Positions 1-8,565 of a DNA stretch of 64,000 nucleotides are shown one piece after another. The position numbers and the translations under genes are program-made. Origin of the DNA: Microbacterium sp. VKM Ac-2923 (lineage in GTDB: Bacteria; Actinomycetota; Actinomycetes; Actinomycetales; Microbacteriaceae); NCBI RefSeq assembly GCF_022815605.1, contig NZ_JALGRP010000003.1:248001-312000 (forward strand). Direction: 5' to 3'. The notes beneath the pieces are model-generated. The model made no database searches. It saw nothing but the letters and a program-made list of their open reading frames with translations, and was not told the DNA's origin. The stretch's first letter is position 1. Each line of letters opens with the position of its first letter.

Positions 1-846
1 GGCGTGATCGGCGTCGAGTTCGCGAGTGTCTGGCGCTCCTTCGGCGTCGAGGTCACGATCGTCGAGGCTCTCCCCCACCTCCTCCCCGCCGAGGACGTTA
101 CGTCCAGCAAGGCTCTCGAGCGGGCGTTCCGCAAGCGCGGCATCGCGTTCCAGCTGGGTCGCCGGTTCGCCTCACTGACGCAGACCGCGGATGCCGCGAC
201 GGTCACCCTCGACGACGGGTCCGAGCTCGTGGCCGACTACGTCCTCGTCGCCGTCGGTCGCGGCCCCTCCACGGCCGGCCTGGGCTACGAGGAGGCGGGA
301 GTCGTCCTCGACCGTGGTTTCGTGCAGACGGACGAGCGTCTGCGCACGGCCTCGCCGCACGTCTGGGCCGTGGGAGACATCGTTCCGGGCCTGCAACTCG
401 CCCATCGCGGTTTCCAGCAGGGCATCTTCGTCGCCGAGGAGATCGCGGGTCTGTCGCCCGTCCTCGTCCCCGACGTCGACGTCCCCCGCGTGGCGTACTC
501 GCACCCGGAGGTGGCGTCCGTCGGGCTCACCGAGGCGCAGGCTCAGGATCGTTACGGATCTGAGGCCGTGAAGGCGTACGAGTACAACCTGGCCGGCAAC
601 GGCCGGAGCGAGATCATCGGGACCTCGGGCATCGTCAAGATCGTCCGGCGGGTCGACGGACCCGTGATCGGGGCGCATCTCGTCGGCGATCGCGTCGGTG
701 AGCTCATCTCGGAGGCGCAACTCGCGGTGGGCTGGGAAGCGCACCCCGAGGACATCGCCCCGTTCATCCACGCCCACCCCACCCAGAGCGAAGCGCTCGG
801 CGAGGCCTTCCTGGCCCTCGCCGGCAAGCCCCTGCACGCACTCTGA
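1..846 (+). CDS. lpdA: Dihydrolipoyl dehydrogenase (E3), 3' part
   Basis: The reading frame is open from the first base, so the 5' half (FAD-binding and redox disulfide region) lies outside the window. What remains starts in the NAD-binding Rossmann fold (GVIGVEFASVW), followed by the FAD-contacting motif VWAVGDI near visible residue 121 and the C-terminal dimerisation domain with the catalytic His-Glu region HAHPTQSEA close to the end. E3 reoxidises dihydrolipoamide on the E2 subunits of 2-oxoacid dehydrogenases and passes electrons to NAD+. The E2 gene follows after 54 bp, which fits a shared function and probably a shared transcript. The family assignment is secure; only the N-terminus is missing. 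Confidence 0.95.
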   Translation, partial: GVIGVEFASVWRSFGVEVTIVEALPHLLPAEDVTSSKALERAFRKRGIAFQLGRRFASLTQTADAATVTLDDGSELVADYVLVAVGRGPSTAGLGYEEAGVVLDRGFVQTDERLRTASPHVWAVGDIVPGLQLAHRGFQQGIFVAEEIAGLSPVLVPDVDVPRVAYSHPEVASVGLTEAQAQDRYGSEAVKAYEYNLAGNGRSEIIGTSGIVKIVRRVDGPVIGAHLVGDRVGELISEAQLAVGWEAHPEDIAPFIHAHPTQSEALGEAFLALAGKPLHAL

Positions 847-900
847 CCACGAACCGGTCACTAAGCTAGGTACCGCATCCGGTACGAAGGAGACATATTC

Positions 901-2643
901 ATGAGCACTTCCGTCGTCCTCCCCGCTCTCGGCGAGAGCGTCACCGAGGGAACGGTCACCCGCTGGCTCAAGCAGGTCGGTGACACCGTCCAGGAGGACG
1001 AGGGTCTGCTGGAGATCTCGACCGACAAGGTCGACACCGAGATCCCCTCGCCCGTCTCCGGGGTCATCGAGGAGATCCTCGTCCAGGAGGACGAGACCGT
1101 CGAGGTCGGCGCCGTCCTCGCCAAGATCGGTGACGGATCGGGCGCATCGTCGTCCGACGACGCTCCGCAGGCCGCCCCGGCCGAGCAGGATTCCGCCCCC
1201 GCCGAGCAGGCCGCTCCCGCCGAGTCCGCTCCGGCCGAGCAGCCCGCTCCCGCCGCGGCCGAGCAATCCGCTCCCGCCGCGGGTGGCGACTCGTCCGAAG
1301 TCACGCTCCCCGAGCTGGGCGAGAGCGTGACCGAAGGTACGGTCACCCGTTGGCTCAAGGCCGTCGGCGACGACGTCGCCGTCGACGAGCCGCTCCTCGA
1401 GATCTCGACCGACAAGGTCGACACCGAGATTCCGTCGCCGGTCGCCGGCACGCTGCAGGAGATCCTCGTCCAGGAAGACGAGACGGTCAACGTCGGTGCC
1501 GCCCTCGCCCGCATCGGCAGCGGTGCAGCCCCGGCTGCGCAGCCCGAGGCCCCGGCCGCGCCCGCCGCGGAGGAGAAGCCGGCTGAGACCCCTGCGCCCG
1601 TCGCGGAGGAGAAGCCGGAAGAGAAGCCGGCTCCCGCTGCGGAGGGGAAGCCCGCTGCGCAGCCCGCTCCCGTCGCGGAGGACAAGCCCGCCGCCCCGGC
1701 GCCCGCCGCGTCGTCGAACGACGACGTCACCTACGTCACCCCGCTCGTGCGCCGACTGGCTCAGCAGCAGGGCGTCGACCTCGCCTCGGTCAAGGGAAGC
1801 GGCGTCGGCGGACGCATCCGCAAGGAAGACGTGCTGAAGGCCGCTGAGGCCGCCAAGGCCGCACCCGCCGCGGCGTCGGCCCCCGCGACCACCCCTGCCG
1901 CAGCTCCCGCTGCCGTGGAGGTCTCGCCGCTGCGCGGGACCACCCAGAAGATGTCGCGACTGCGCAAGGTCATCGCCGAACGCGCGGTGGCGTCGATGCA
2001 GGCCACGGCGCAGCTGACCACGGTCGTCGAGGTCGACGTGACCAAGGTCGCCGCGCTCCGCGACCGGATGAAGGGCGAATTCCAGCAGAAGACGGGCGAC
2101 AAGCTCTCGTTCCTGCCGTTCTTCGCGATTGCGGCCATCGAGGCGCTCAAGACGTACCCGATCATCAACTCCACGGTGGAGGGTGACGAGATCGTCTACC
2201 CCGCCCAGGAGAACGTGGCCATCGCGGTCGACACCGAGCGCGGCCTGCTCACGCCGGTGATCAAGGAGGCGGGCGACAAGAACATCGCGCAGCTCGCTCG
2301 CGAGATCGCCGACCTGGCCGCTCGTACCCGCGACAACAAGCTCAAGCCCGACGAGCTCGCGGGTGGCACGTTCACGCTGACGAACACCGGTTCGCGGGGC
2401 GCGCTGTTCGACACCCCGATCGTCTTCCTGCCGCAGTCGGCCATCCTCGGCCTCGGTGCCGTCGTGAAGAAGCCCGGCGTCGTGTCGGTCGACGGCAAGG
2501 ATGCGATCTCGGTCCGTTCCTACGTCTATCTCGCACTGTCGTACGACCACCGCACCATCGACGGGGCCGACGCCGCGCGCTTCCTCGGCGCCGTCAAGGC
2601 CCGCCTCGAGGCGGCGCAGTTCGAGGGCGACCTCGGGATCTGA
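901..2643 (+). CDS. sucB: Dihydrolipoamide acyltransferase (E2) with two lipoyl domains
   Basis: A 580-residue E2 core protein. Two lipoyl domains each carry the lipoylation motif [14 protein letters not shown] (lysines 43 and 172). They are joined by long Ala/Pro/Glu linkers; a peripheral E3-binding domain lies at about 278-313, and the catalytic acyltransferase domain ends with YDHRTIDG (His550, Asp554). The start has the strong site AAGGAG eight bases upstream. It is usually annotated sucB, but in actinobacteria the orthologue (DlaT in M. tuberculosis) serves pyruvate dehydrogenase, and 2-oxoglutarate dehydrogenase carries its own acyltransferase domain. With aceE at 28,954 and lpdA just upstream, pyruvate dehydrogenase E2 is the more likely role (inference). 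lipA and lipB, which follow this gene in M. tuberculosis, are not here. Confidence 0.95.
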   Translation: MSTSVVLPALGESVTEGTVTRWLKQVGDTVQEDEGLLEISTDKVDTEIPSPVSGVIEEILVQEDETVEVGAVLAKIGDGSGASSSDDAPQAAPAEQDSAPAEQAAPAESAPAEQPAPAAAEQSAPAAGGDSSEVTLPELGESVTEGTVTRWLKAVGDDVAVDEPLLEISTDKVDTEIPSPVAGTLQEILVQEDETVNVGAALARIGSGAAPAAQPEAPAAPAAEEKPAETPAPVAEEKPEEKPAPAAEGKPAAQPAPVAEDKPAAPAPAASSNDDVTYVTPLVRRLAQQQGVDLASVKGSGVGGRIRKEDVLKAAEAAKAAPAAASAPATTPAAAPAAVEVSPLRGTTQKMSRLRKVIAERAVASMQATAQLTTVVEVDVTKVAALRDRMKGEFQQKTGDKLSFLPFFAIAAIEALKTYPIINSTVEGDEIVYPAQENVAIAVDTERGLLTPVIKEAGDKNIAQLAREIADLAARTRDNKLKPDELAGGTFTLTNTGSRGALFDTPIVFLPQSAILGLGAVVKKPGVVSVDGKDAISVRSYVYLALSYDHRTIDGADAARFLGAVKARLEAAQFEGDLGI

Positions 2644-2660
2644 CCCCACGCCATACCGGC

Positions 2661-3845
2661 TCACGATGGCTGGTCCGCGACTGTTCTGACGGCGCGGACC
2701 AGCCATCGGTCTTCTTGCCGCACGAGCGTCACGTACTGGGTGTTCACGTCGACGGCGAGGCGGACGACGGCAACCCCGCCGAAATCGTCGATGAGCTGGA
2801 TGTCTCCGGTCGCGGCGCCAGGGGGCAACGGTTCGCGTGAGGACGCCGAGTCCTCCTCGTACGCCGCGACGCATGCCGTGTCGTCGGCACATCGAACCAC
2901 TTCCGTGAACACGGCACGGGCCGCCGTCACCGGATCGTCGGACGACATTGCGCCCCCTTGCGGGGGCGGCGCAGCCGTCGAGCCCGTCGTGTCGGCAGCT
3001 CCATCGGGCGACACCGCGGCGGACGGAGGCGACGGTGAATCGGACGACGTCACAAGCTCCGCGGGAAGCTCGGTCGGAACCTGCGTCGAGCGGGGGATTC
3101 CGTCGGACGGGGTGGGAGACGGGTCCACCGCCGTCGCCTCCGGCGTCACGGGCGACGTCCACACCAGCAAGCCGATCACCGCCACCAGCGCGGCGGCCGC
3201 GCCCACCGCTCCGAGGCGAACGGCCCGGGATGTGCGCCACCGCGTCCGAAGCTCGCGGAGCACCTCCTGCACGGCATCCGCGAGATCGGCGTCGACGAGC
3301 GCAAGCACGCGCGACGGCGCGCCCGGACCCACGACGTCACGCGACGCCGCGGGGCTCCGTGAGGCCGCGGGGACATCCCACGCAGCAGCGCCGCCGGACG
3401 GGGCGTCGACTCCGGGATCTGACGGAGCACCCGTCACCGGGGTCAGAGGCCCGAGAACGAGGGGGAGCGGGTCGGCGTGATGGAAGAGCCGGCGTTCCAG
3501 GGCCTCCCACTCACGCGGGGGCAGAGTGAGTACGCTCTGGCGGGCGCGCGTCAGCATTTCCCGGGTGGCATCCTCTTCCGCGATCGTCGCGATCTGCTCG
3601 AGAGTGTCGGCCGTGGCCGCGATGGCATCCGGGCTCTCGTCATCCTCCACCGCGATCGGGCACCCATCGGCGCGCATCCACCACACCGCCCCGGTGAAGC
3701 GGCCCGTCGCTCTACGGCAGCCTCGAAGGAGCGCGACTGCCGCAGTGACCGCCTCGCCCGGCGCGACGGCGATCGCGCTCCGGGATCGCCGCAGGAGGTA
3801 GGCGTCGAACGGTTCGACCAGGACGGATGCCGCGGGGGTGCTCAT
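2661..3845 (-). CDS. Membrane-anchored hypothetical protein with Pro/Ser/Thr-rich extracellular part
   Basis: About 394 residues from the ATG at 3,845 (MSTPAASVLVEP); the frame stays open upstream but would run into the divergent gene. The N-terminal ~170 residues look globular and vaguely recall a degenerate protein-kinase C-lobe, but no HRD or DFG is present. Then come one transmembrane segment (AVGAAAALVAVIGLLVW), a Pro/Ser/Thr-rich stretch and a small C-terminal domain with two cysteines (CADDTACVAAY) and a beta-rich end. This suggests a cytosolic sensor-like domain linked to an external domain (inference). Its last codons form one arm of the hairpin shared with sucB. I do not recognise the family. 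Confidence 0.7.
   Translation of the reverse strand: MSTPAASVLVEPFDAYLLRRSRSAIAVAPGEAVTAAVALLRGCRRATGRFTGAVWWMRADGCPIAVEDDESPDAIAATADTLEQIATIAEEDATREMLTRARQSVLTLPPREWEALERRLFHHADPLPLVLGPLTPVTGAPSDPGVDAPSGGAAAWDVPAASRSPAASRDVVGPGAPSRVLALVDADLADAVQEVLRELRTRWRTSRAVRLGAVGAAAALVAVIGLLVWTSPVTPEATAVDPSPTPSDGIPRSTQVPTELPAELVTSSDSPSPPSAAVSPDGAADTTGSTAAPPPQGGAMSSDDPVTAARAVFTEVVRCADDTACVAAYEEDSASSREPLPPGAATGDIQLIDDFGGVAVVRLAVDVNTQYVTLVRQEDRWLVRAVRTVADQPS
2665..2707. terminator. Bidirectional terminator-like hairpin between convergent genes
   Basis: A 15-bp perfect inverted repeat (gatggctggtccgcg and its complement) with a 13-nt loop lies just after sucB and inside the last codons of the convergent gene. 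No U-tract follows, as is common in high-GC actinobacteria. Confidence 0.6.
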
Positions 3846-3963
3846 CCGCTCGATGGTGGTCGAGACGCTCCCCCGCCGGAGAGCGTCGTCGACCGAACGG
3901 GGATGAAAGCGACGATTGACGTTCTGGGGAGGAGGGGGCGGCGGCGAAGATAGAATCGATCCC

Positions 3964-4674
3964 ATGGCCGCTCGTACTTCCACGCCCGAGAAGCGTCCGG
4001 GCTTCTTCTCGCAGCTCAAGACCCTCTACACCTTCACCCAGAAGGAGTACCGGTGGCTGCCGTTCCTGCTGGCCGGCATCGTGCTGGTGGGCATCGCCCT
4101 CGGCGTCGTCGTCGGCCTCCTGATTCCGCCCCCGGCGGTGTGGAGCGTCATCCTGTGGGGTGTGACCGGCCTGCTGCTCGGCATCCTGATTGCGATGATC
4201 ACGATGACCCGCCTGTCGACGACGGCCATGTACAAGAAGATCGACGGGATGCCGGGTGCCACCGGTCACGTGCTGTCGTCGTCGCTCGGCCGCAACTGGC
4301 AGGCTTCCGAGACTCCGGTGGGCGTGAACCCGCGCACGCAGGAGGCGCTCTACCGCGCCATCGGCCGCGGCGGCGTGGTGCTGATCGGCGAAGGCAACCG
4401 CAGTCGTCTCACCCGCCTCGTCGGCGAGGAGCGCGGTCGGGTCCAGCGCGTCGCCTCGGGCGTGCCGGTGACGGTGCTCTACGTCGGACACGGCCAGGAC
4501 GAGGTGCCGATCGCGAAGCTCGCCTCCGCCATCAAGGCACTGCCGAAGAAGGTCGATCGCGCGACCATGGCGGCGGTCATCAAGCGCGTGGCATCGGTCT
4601 CGCAGGGTATGTCGTCGCTGCCCATCCCCAAGGGCGTCGACCCCACCAAGATGCGCTCACCGCGTCCGCGTTGA
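3964..4674 (+). CDS. DUF4191 membrane protein
   Basis: 236 residues. After a charged N-terminus there are two adjacent transmembrane segments (about residues 32-52 and 58-80: FLLAGIVLVGIALGVVVGLL, then VILWGVTGLLLGILIAMITM) and a soluble C-terminal domain. It matches the DUF4191 family (M. tuberculosis Rv2219), which sits beside glnA1 there as well. Function is unknown. The ATG is preceded by a -10-like TAGAAT (3,951-3,956) ending seven bases before it and by no Shine-Dalgarno sequence, so the mRNA is probably leaderless. It is divergent from the membrane-anchored protein at 2,661-3,845. Confidence 0.9.
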   Translation: MAARTSTPEKRPGFFSQLKTLYTFTQKEYRWLPFLLAGIVLVGIALGVVVGLLIPPPAVWSVILWGVTGLLLGILIAMITMTRLSTTAMYKKIDGMPGATGHVLSSSLGRNWQASETPVGVNPRTQEALYRAIGRGGVVLIGEGNRSRLTRLVGEERGRVQRVASGVPVTVLYVGHGQDEVPIAKLASAIKALPKKVDRATMAAVIKRVASVSQGMSSLPIPKGVDPTKMRSPRPR

Positions 4675-4687
4675 TCTCGGTGTGAAC

Positions 4688-4721
4688 AAGGCCCCTGCCA
4701 TCGCCGGCGGGGGCCTTCTTC
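4688..4721 (+). terminator. Rho-independent terminator after the DUF4191 gene
   Basis: Stem aaggcccc / ggggcctt followed by the pyrimidine-rich tail cttcttcc. Confidence 0.75.
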
Positions 4722-4737
4722 CTGCAGAGACGGGCCG

Positions 4738-5175
4738 TCACGTCCGGACGAGAACCGTCCCCACGACCTTGTCGTGCAGGCCGCGTTGATCGGCGTCCCA
4801 GACGACGGCGGGGATGATCAGCGCCAGCAGCACGGTCCGGACGATGGGCCGCCACAGGCCCACCCAGGCTCCGGATGCCAACTCGAGACGCATCCCCATC
4901 AACCGATGTCCGGGGCTTCCGCCGATGAGCGGGATGAACAGGATCTGCACGACGAAGAAGATGACGTTCGCCGCGACCGGGTTGGCGAACGGCACGCCGG
5001 TGACCGGATCGGGCGACGAGAAGAACGCGAATCCGACAAGTCCTGCGCTCGCGACGTCGATCAGGAGTGCGGCGATCCGTCGGCCCGGACGGGCGATGGA
5101 TCCAGGGCCCTCTCGGGGAAGGCCGAGCCGCTGGCCCGGGTAGTCGTTCTCAGCGGATGCGCTCACGGCATCCAC
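4738..5175 (-). CDS. RDD-family membrane protein
   Basis: About 145 residues from GTG at 5,175 (GTG at 5,166 is an alternative; neither has a clear ribosome site). The sequence has the RDD pattern: a first helix with Arg and Asp (PGRRIAALLIDVASAGLVGF), a second hydrophobic segment (ANVIFFVVQILFIPLI), the conserved GSPGHRLMGMRLE turn, and a C-terminal helix ending in WDADQRGLHDKVVGTVLVR. The family consists of small polytopic proteins of mostly unknown function. The orthologue Rv2219A occupies the same position beside glnA1 in M. tuberculosis. It is divergent from glnA and shares its regulatory region. Confidence 0.88.
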   Translation of the reverse strand: MDAVSASAENDYPGQRLGLPREGPGSIARPGRRIAALLIDVASAGLVGFAFFSSPDPVTGVPFANPVAANVIFFVVQILFIPLIGGSPGHRLMGMRLELASGAWVGLWRPIVRTVLLALIIPAVVWDADQRGLHDKVVGTVLVRT

Positions 5176-5190
5176 AGTAATCGGGTCCAC

Positions 5191-5228
5191 GTAACACGCC
5201 CGAAACATGCGAGATATCGCCGAGACAC
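5191..5228 (+). promoter_or_regulatory. GlnR-type operator (a1-b1-a2-b2) of the glnA promoter
   Basis: GTAAC (5,191-5,195), six bases, then GAAAC (5,202-5,206) is an exact match to the actinobacterial GlnR half-site pair gTnAc-n6-GaAAc. A weaker second pair, GATAT-n6-GACAC, follows at 5,213-5,228, exactly 22 bp on, as in the classical two-box architecture. A -10-like TATAGG (5,237-5,242) lies downstream, placing the operator about 40 bp upstream of the likely transcription start, a position suited to activation under nitrogen limitation. Confidence 0.7.
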
Positions 5229-5298
5229 CGGTTCTGTATAGGGTCGAGGAGGCTGGGCGAGGCCCGCCGATCCCGAATGTTCTACCTCTGGAGTCTTC

Positions 5299-6723
5299 AT
5301 GTTCAAAGATTCGTCCGAGGTGCTCAAGTTCATCCAGGACGAGGACGTCAAGTTCCTCGACATCCGTTTCACGGATCTTCCTGGTGTGCAGCAGCACTTC
5401 AACATCCCCGCTTCGACCGTCGACGAGGAGTTCTTCACCGTCGGACAGCTGTTCGATGGCTCGTCGATCCGCGGGTTCGCGAACATCCACGAGTCCGACA
5501 TGCAGCTGATCCCGGACGTGACGACGGCCTACGTCGATCAGTTCCGCGAGGCCAAGACCCTCGTCATGATCTTCGACATCTACAACCCGCGCAACGGGGA
5601 GATCTACTCCAAGGACCCGCGTCAGGTCGCCAAGAAGGCCGAGAAGTACCTCGCCTCGACCGGCATCGCCGACACCGCATTCTTCGCCCCCGAGGCGGAG
5701 TTCTACATCTTCGACGACGTCCGCTACGAAGTGAAGCAGAACTCGAGCTTCTTCTCGGTGGACTCCGAAGAGGGCGCCTGGAACACCGGCCGCGTCGAAG
5801 AGGGCGGAAACCTCGCCAACAAGACCCCGTACAAGGGTGGCTACTTCCCGGTCTCGCCCGTCGACAAGACGGCGGACCTCCGCGACGACATCACCCTGAA
5901 GCTGATCGAGGCGGGCTTCGCGCTCGAGCGATCGCACCACGAGGTCGGCACCGGCGGTCAGCAGGAGATCAACTATCGCTTCGACACGATGCTGCACGCG
6001 GCCGACGACATCCTGAAGTTCAAGTACATCGTCAAGAACACCGCAGAGCTGTGGGGCAAGGTCGCGACCTTCATGCCCAAGCCGCTCTTCGGTGACAACG
6101 GCTCCGGCATGCACACCCACCAGTCGCTGTGGAACGACGGCAAGCCGCTGTTCTACGACGAGACCGGCTACGGCGGACTCTCCGACGTCGCCCGCTGGTA
6201 CATCGGTGGTCTGCTGGCTCACGCTCCGGCCGTCCTCGCCTTCACCAACCCGACCCTCAACAGCTACCACCGTCTGGTGAAGGGCTTCGAGGCGCCGGTC
6301 AACCTGGTGTACTCGGCCGGTAACCGCTCCGCGGCCATCCGTATCCCGATCACGGGCACGAACCCCAAGGCCAAGCGCATCGAGTTCCGCGCTCCCGACG
6401 CCTCGGGTAACCCGTACCTCGCGTTCGCCGCGCAGCTCATGGCCGGCATCGACGGCATCAAGAACCGCATCGAGCCCCACGAGCCCGTCGACAAGGACCT
6501 CTACGAGCTCCCCGCTGAAGAGGCCGCGAACATCCCGCAGGTTCCCAACTCGCTGCTCGACTCGCTCGAGGCCCTGCGCGCCGACCACGAGTTCCTGCTC
6601 GCCGGTGGCGTCTTCACGCAGGAGCTGATCGACACCTGGATCGAGTACAAGATCGAGAACGAGATCCAGCCGATGGCTCAGCGTCCGCACCCCTTCGAGT
6701 ACGAGCTGTACTTCGGGGTCTGA
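5299..6723 (+). CDS. glnA: Glutamine synthetase type I, adenylylatable form
   Basis: 474 residues, normal for GSI-beta. It condenses glutamate and ammonia using ATP; the enzyme is a cytosolic dodecamer. Visible signatures are FDGSSIRGF, the metal/substrate motifs PEAEFYIF and [11 protein letters not shown], and the NRSAAIRIP segment. Tyr402 in [10 protein letters not shown] corresponds to the adenylylated tyrosine, and the matching adenylyltransferase glnE is in this window at 12,897-15,887. The start has a modest CTGGAG site. A GlnR-like operator lies upstream, so both transcriptional and covalent control are predicted. Orthologous to glnA1 of mycobacteria. Confidence 0.98.
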   Translation: MFKDSSEVLKFIQDEDVKFLDIRFTDLPGVQQHFNIPASTVDEEFFTVGQLFDGSSIRGFANIHESDMQLIPDVTTAYVDQFREAKTLVMIFDIYNPRNGEIYSKDPRQVAKKAEKYLASTGIADTAFFAPEAEFYIFDDVRYEVKQNSSFFSVDSEEGAWNTGRVEEGGNLANKTPYKGGYFPVSPVDKTADLRDDITLKLIEAGFALERSHHEVGTGGQQEINYRFDTMLHAADDILKFKYIVKNTAELWGKVATFMPKPLFGDNGSGMHTHQSLWNDGKPLFYDETGYGGLSDVARWYIGGLLAHAPAVLAFTNPTLNSYHRLVKGFEAPVNLVYSAGNRSAAIRIPITGTNPKAKRIEFRAPDASGNPYLAFAAQLMAGIDGIKNRIEPHEPVDKDLYELPAEEAANIPQVPNSLLDSLEALRADHEFLLAGGVFTQELIDTWIEYKIENEIQPMAQRPHPFEYELYFGV

Positions 6724-6740
6724 TCGCCTCAGCACCACGT

Positions 6741-6784
6741 CGACGCCCGTCCCCGCCGTTTCGCGGGGGCGGGCGTCGTCGTTT
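6741..6784 (+). terminator. glnA terminator
   Basis: Long GC stem formed by cgacgcccgtccccgc and its near-complement around a short loop, followed by cgtcgttt. Confidence 0.7.
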
Positions 6785-6897
6785 GCGCGGGGTCGGGGTC
6801 GCGTCCGAGCCGTGACCCGGTGAGATCTCACTGCGCGCAGGCGCAAGACCGGGAGGTGTCAGCGCCCCTCCCCCGTGATCGCGGCCCGGACGAGCCG

Positions 6898-7914
6898 TCA
6901 CCCCGGGTCGGCTGCTGGGGCGTGGCGGCGCAGCGTGTCACGGCTGATACCGGTCATCTCCTGCACGGCGCGCTGGCTGAGCCCCGCCGTTTGCAACAGG
7001 GTGATCGCCACGTCGCGCCGACGCCTCGGCGGCCATGACGCGAGACGCTGGACGCTCGCCGCTCGGAGGGCCTCCGGAACGGTGATCTCGGTCATCGCGG
7101 CGAAGCGACGGGCGCGCTCGACCGCCTGCTCGATCGCGCGCGGCGTCTCGCCGCGAAGCAGCGCCGCGATCACCCGAAGAGCACGGTCGTCGACCTCCCC
7201 CACCATTTCGCGCACGAGCGTCCCGATCTCCGACACCTCGGGAAGTCCGACCTCCACGACCGCGTCGGCCGGGAGGCCGAGCCGCGGCTCGGTCGCCTCG
7301 ATCAGGACGAGGCCCGAACCCACCCGGGCATGAATGAGGGCGGTCAGCGCCCCCGAATCGCGTCCGTCGGCGTGATCCAGGTGCACGGTCATCCCCGATG
7401 CCGTGGCGTTCGCGACCGAGTCGACCAGACGCGGAAGTGCGACATGGACGGAAGCGACGAGATCGATCGTCACGAGCGCACGGTCGCGATGACGTGCCAT
7501 CCACCGTGCCTGGAGGGTCTTGCCGGCGCCCTCCGGGCCGGTGAGCAGAACGGTTCCCCCGTCGGTGAGTCGATCGGCGACGGCGGCGAGCTGACGCGAT
7601 CGCCGCTCGTCGAGGGACGCCACGGGTGGCGGCACCACGCGCTCGACCGTCACGGACGGCGACGTCGAGCGGCGGCTCCGAGGGGCCGAGCGGGGGGACG
7701 TGCGCTCGAGGATCCCCGCGATGACCTCTGACGCACCCGCCCCGTCGTGGTCGGCGATCTGCGCGAGCACGGCACGGGCGCCGGGTCCCGTGGATCGCAG
7801 CGCCAATTCGACGATCTCGGCGAGATCGTCGGCGGCGAGTCGCACTTGGCGACGACCGCGCGGTGCCGAGTTCGACGGGCGGATGGCGGCAGGAAATGCA
7901 GGAACGGCGGACAT
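6898..7914 (-). CDS. AAA-type ATPase with C-terminal helix-turn-helix, function unknown
   Basis: 338 residues from ATG at 7,914, chosen because GGGAG lies six bases upstream. The central ATPase has a clear Walker A motif (GPEGAGKT, about residue 126) and a Walker-B-like strand GLVLIEATEP. The C-terminus LLQTAGLSQRAVQEMTGISRDTLRRH is a helix-turn-helix of the resolvase/sigma type. The N-terminal ~100 residues are Ser/Arg-rich and probably disordered. The combination of ATP binding and DNA binding suggests a regulator or DNA-associated switch (inference). It is followed downstream only by the glnA terminator region. I do not recognise a named family. Confidence 0.78.
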   Translation of the reverse strand: MSAVPAFPAAIRPSNSAPRGRRQVRLAADDLAEIVELALRSTGPGARAVLAQIADHDGAGASEVIAGILERTSPRSAPRSRRSTSPSVTVERVVPPPVASLDERRSRQLAAVADRLTDGGTVLLTGPEGAGKTLQARWMARHRDRALVTIDLVASVHVALPRLVDSVANATASGMTVHLDHADGRDSGALTALIHARVGSGLVLIEATEPRLGLPADAVVEVGLPEVSEIGTLVREMVGEVDDRALRVIAALLRGETPRAIEQAVERARRFAAMTEITVPEALRAASVQRLASWPPRRRRDVAITLLQTAGLSQRAVQEMTGISRDTLRRHAPAADPG

Positions 7915-7995
7915 GGAGAACTCCCGGGCTGAGGTCGACACGGAGGGTCGTCGACAGACGACCGCGATCCACCGCGTGAGCGGCGGCGTGCGACC

Positions 7996-8403
7996 TCAGA
8001 TCCGGGAGATTCCGAAGACGATCAGAGGATGCCGCCGTGGCGGCGGCGCGCCCGACGGCATCGCGCCTCCGCGGACTGCCGCGAGCGGACGGAGGCCCAG
8101 GACGACGAGCACGACGGCAGTGAGGACGAGCAGAGCCATGACGATCGACCCGTCGGCGGCGACCACGTTCGTCGCGTCGGTGTCGACGGGCGGGACCAGC
8201 GCGGCATCCGGAATCGCGTTCTCATCCGCGTGCAGGAGGGAACCGACCGTGATGGCGCTGTGCGCCGTGCCCTCGTGGTGACCGCCCGCTTCATCGAAGT
8301 GGGTCGTGGCCCAGGCGCAGAGCAGGAGGAAGACCGCGAGCGCCAGCCGCACCGCGCGCTCGGCGGCGCGCCGGTCGGACGGGCGGGATACGGCGACGGT
8401 CAT
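7996..8403 (-). CDS. Small membrane protein with two transmembrane segments
   Basis: 135 residues from ATG at 8,403. An N-terminal hydrophobic segment (LALAVFLLLCAWATTHF), an external-looking middle part with several His and Asp/Glu residues (FDEAGGHHEGTAHS), and a second segment (MALLVLTAVVLVVLGL) are visible, with a basic C-terminal tail. The middle His cluster could bind metal, but nothing proves it. The start is preceded by TAGGCT ending seven bases upstream, indicating a leaderless transcript. The gene is divergent from the alkaline phosphatase gene. Function unknown. Confidence 0.65.
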   Translation of the reverse strand: MTVAVSRPSDRRAAERAVRLALAVFLLLCAWATTHFDEAGGHHEGTAHSAITVGSLLHADENAIPDAALVPPVDTDATNVVAADGSIVMALLVLTAVVLVVLGLRPLAAVRGGAMPSGAPPPRRHPLIVFGISRI

Positions 8404-8565
8404 CGAGCCGAGCCTAGGCGCGCTCATTCGAAGGATGATCGCCGGTGGGCGATTGACCACCGTCTGGACACCTGATCTTCACCTCAGCATCGCGAAGGGG
8501 TGTTCGTCGGGCGGTGGGCTTGCTCTGCGGTCGACGACCGCCTCGATCCGACGAAGGACTCCCCC

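Noticed and set aside
172-3240. Long 1,022-residue minus-strand frame opposite lpdA and sucB
   Set aside because: It is the mirror of well-identified genes in GC-rich DNA, Arg/Gly-rich with no motif, and overlaps them completely.
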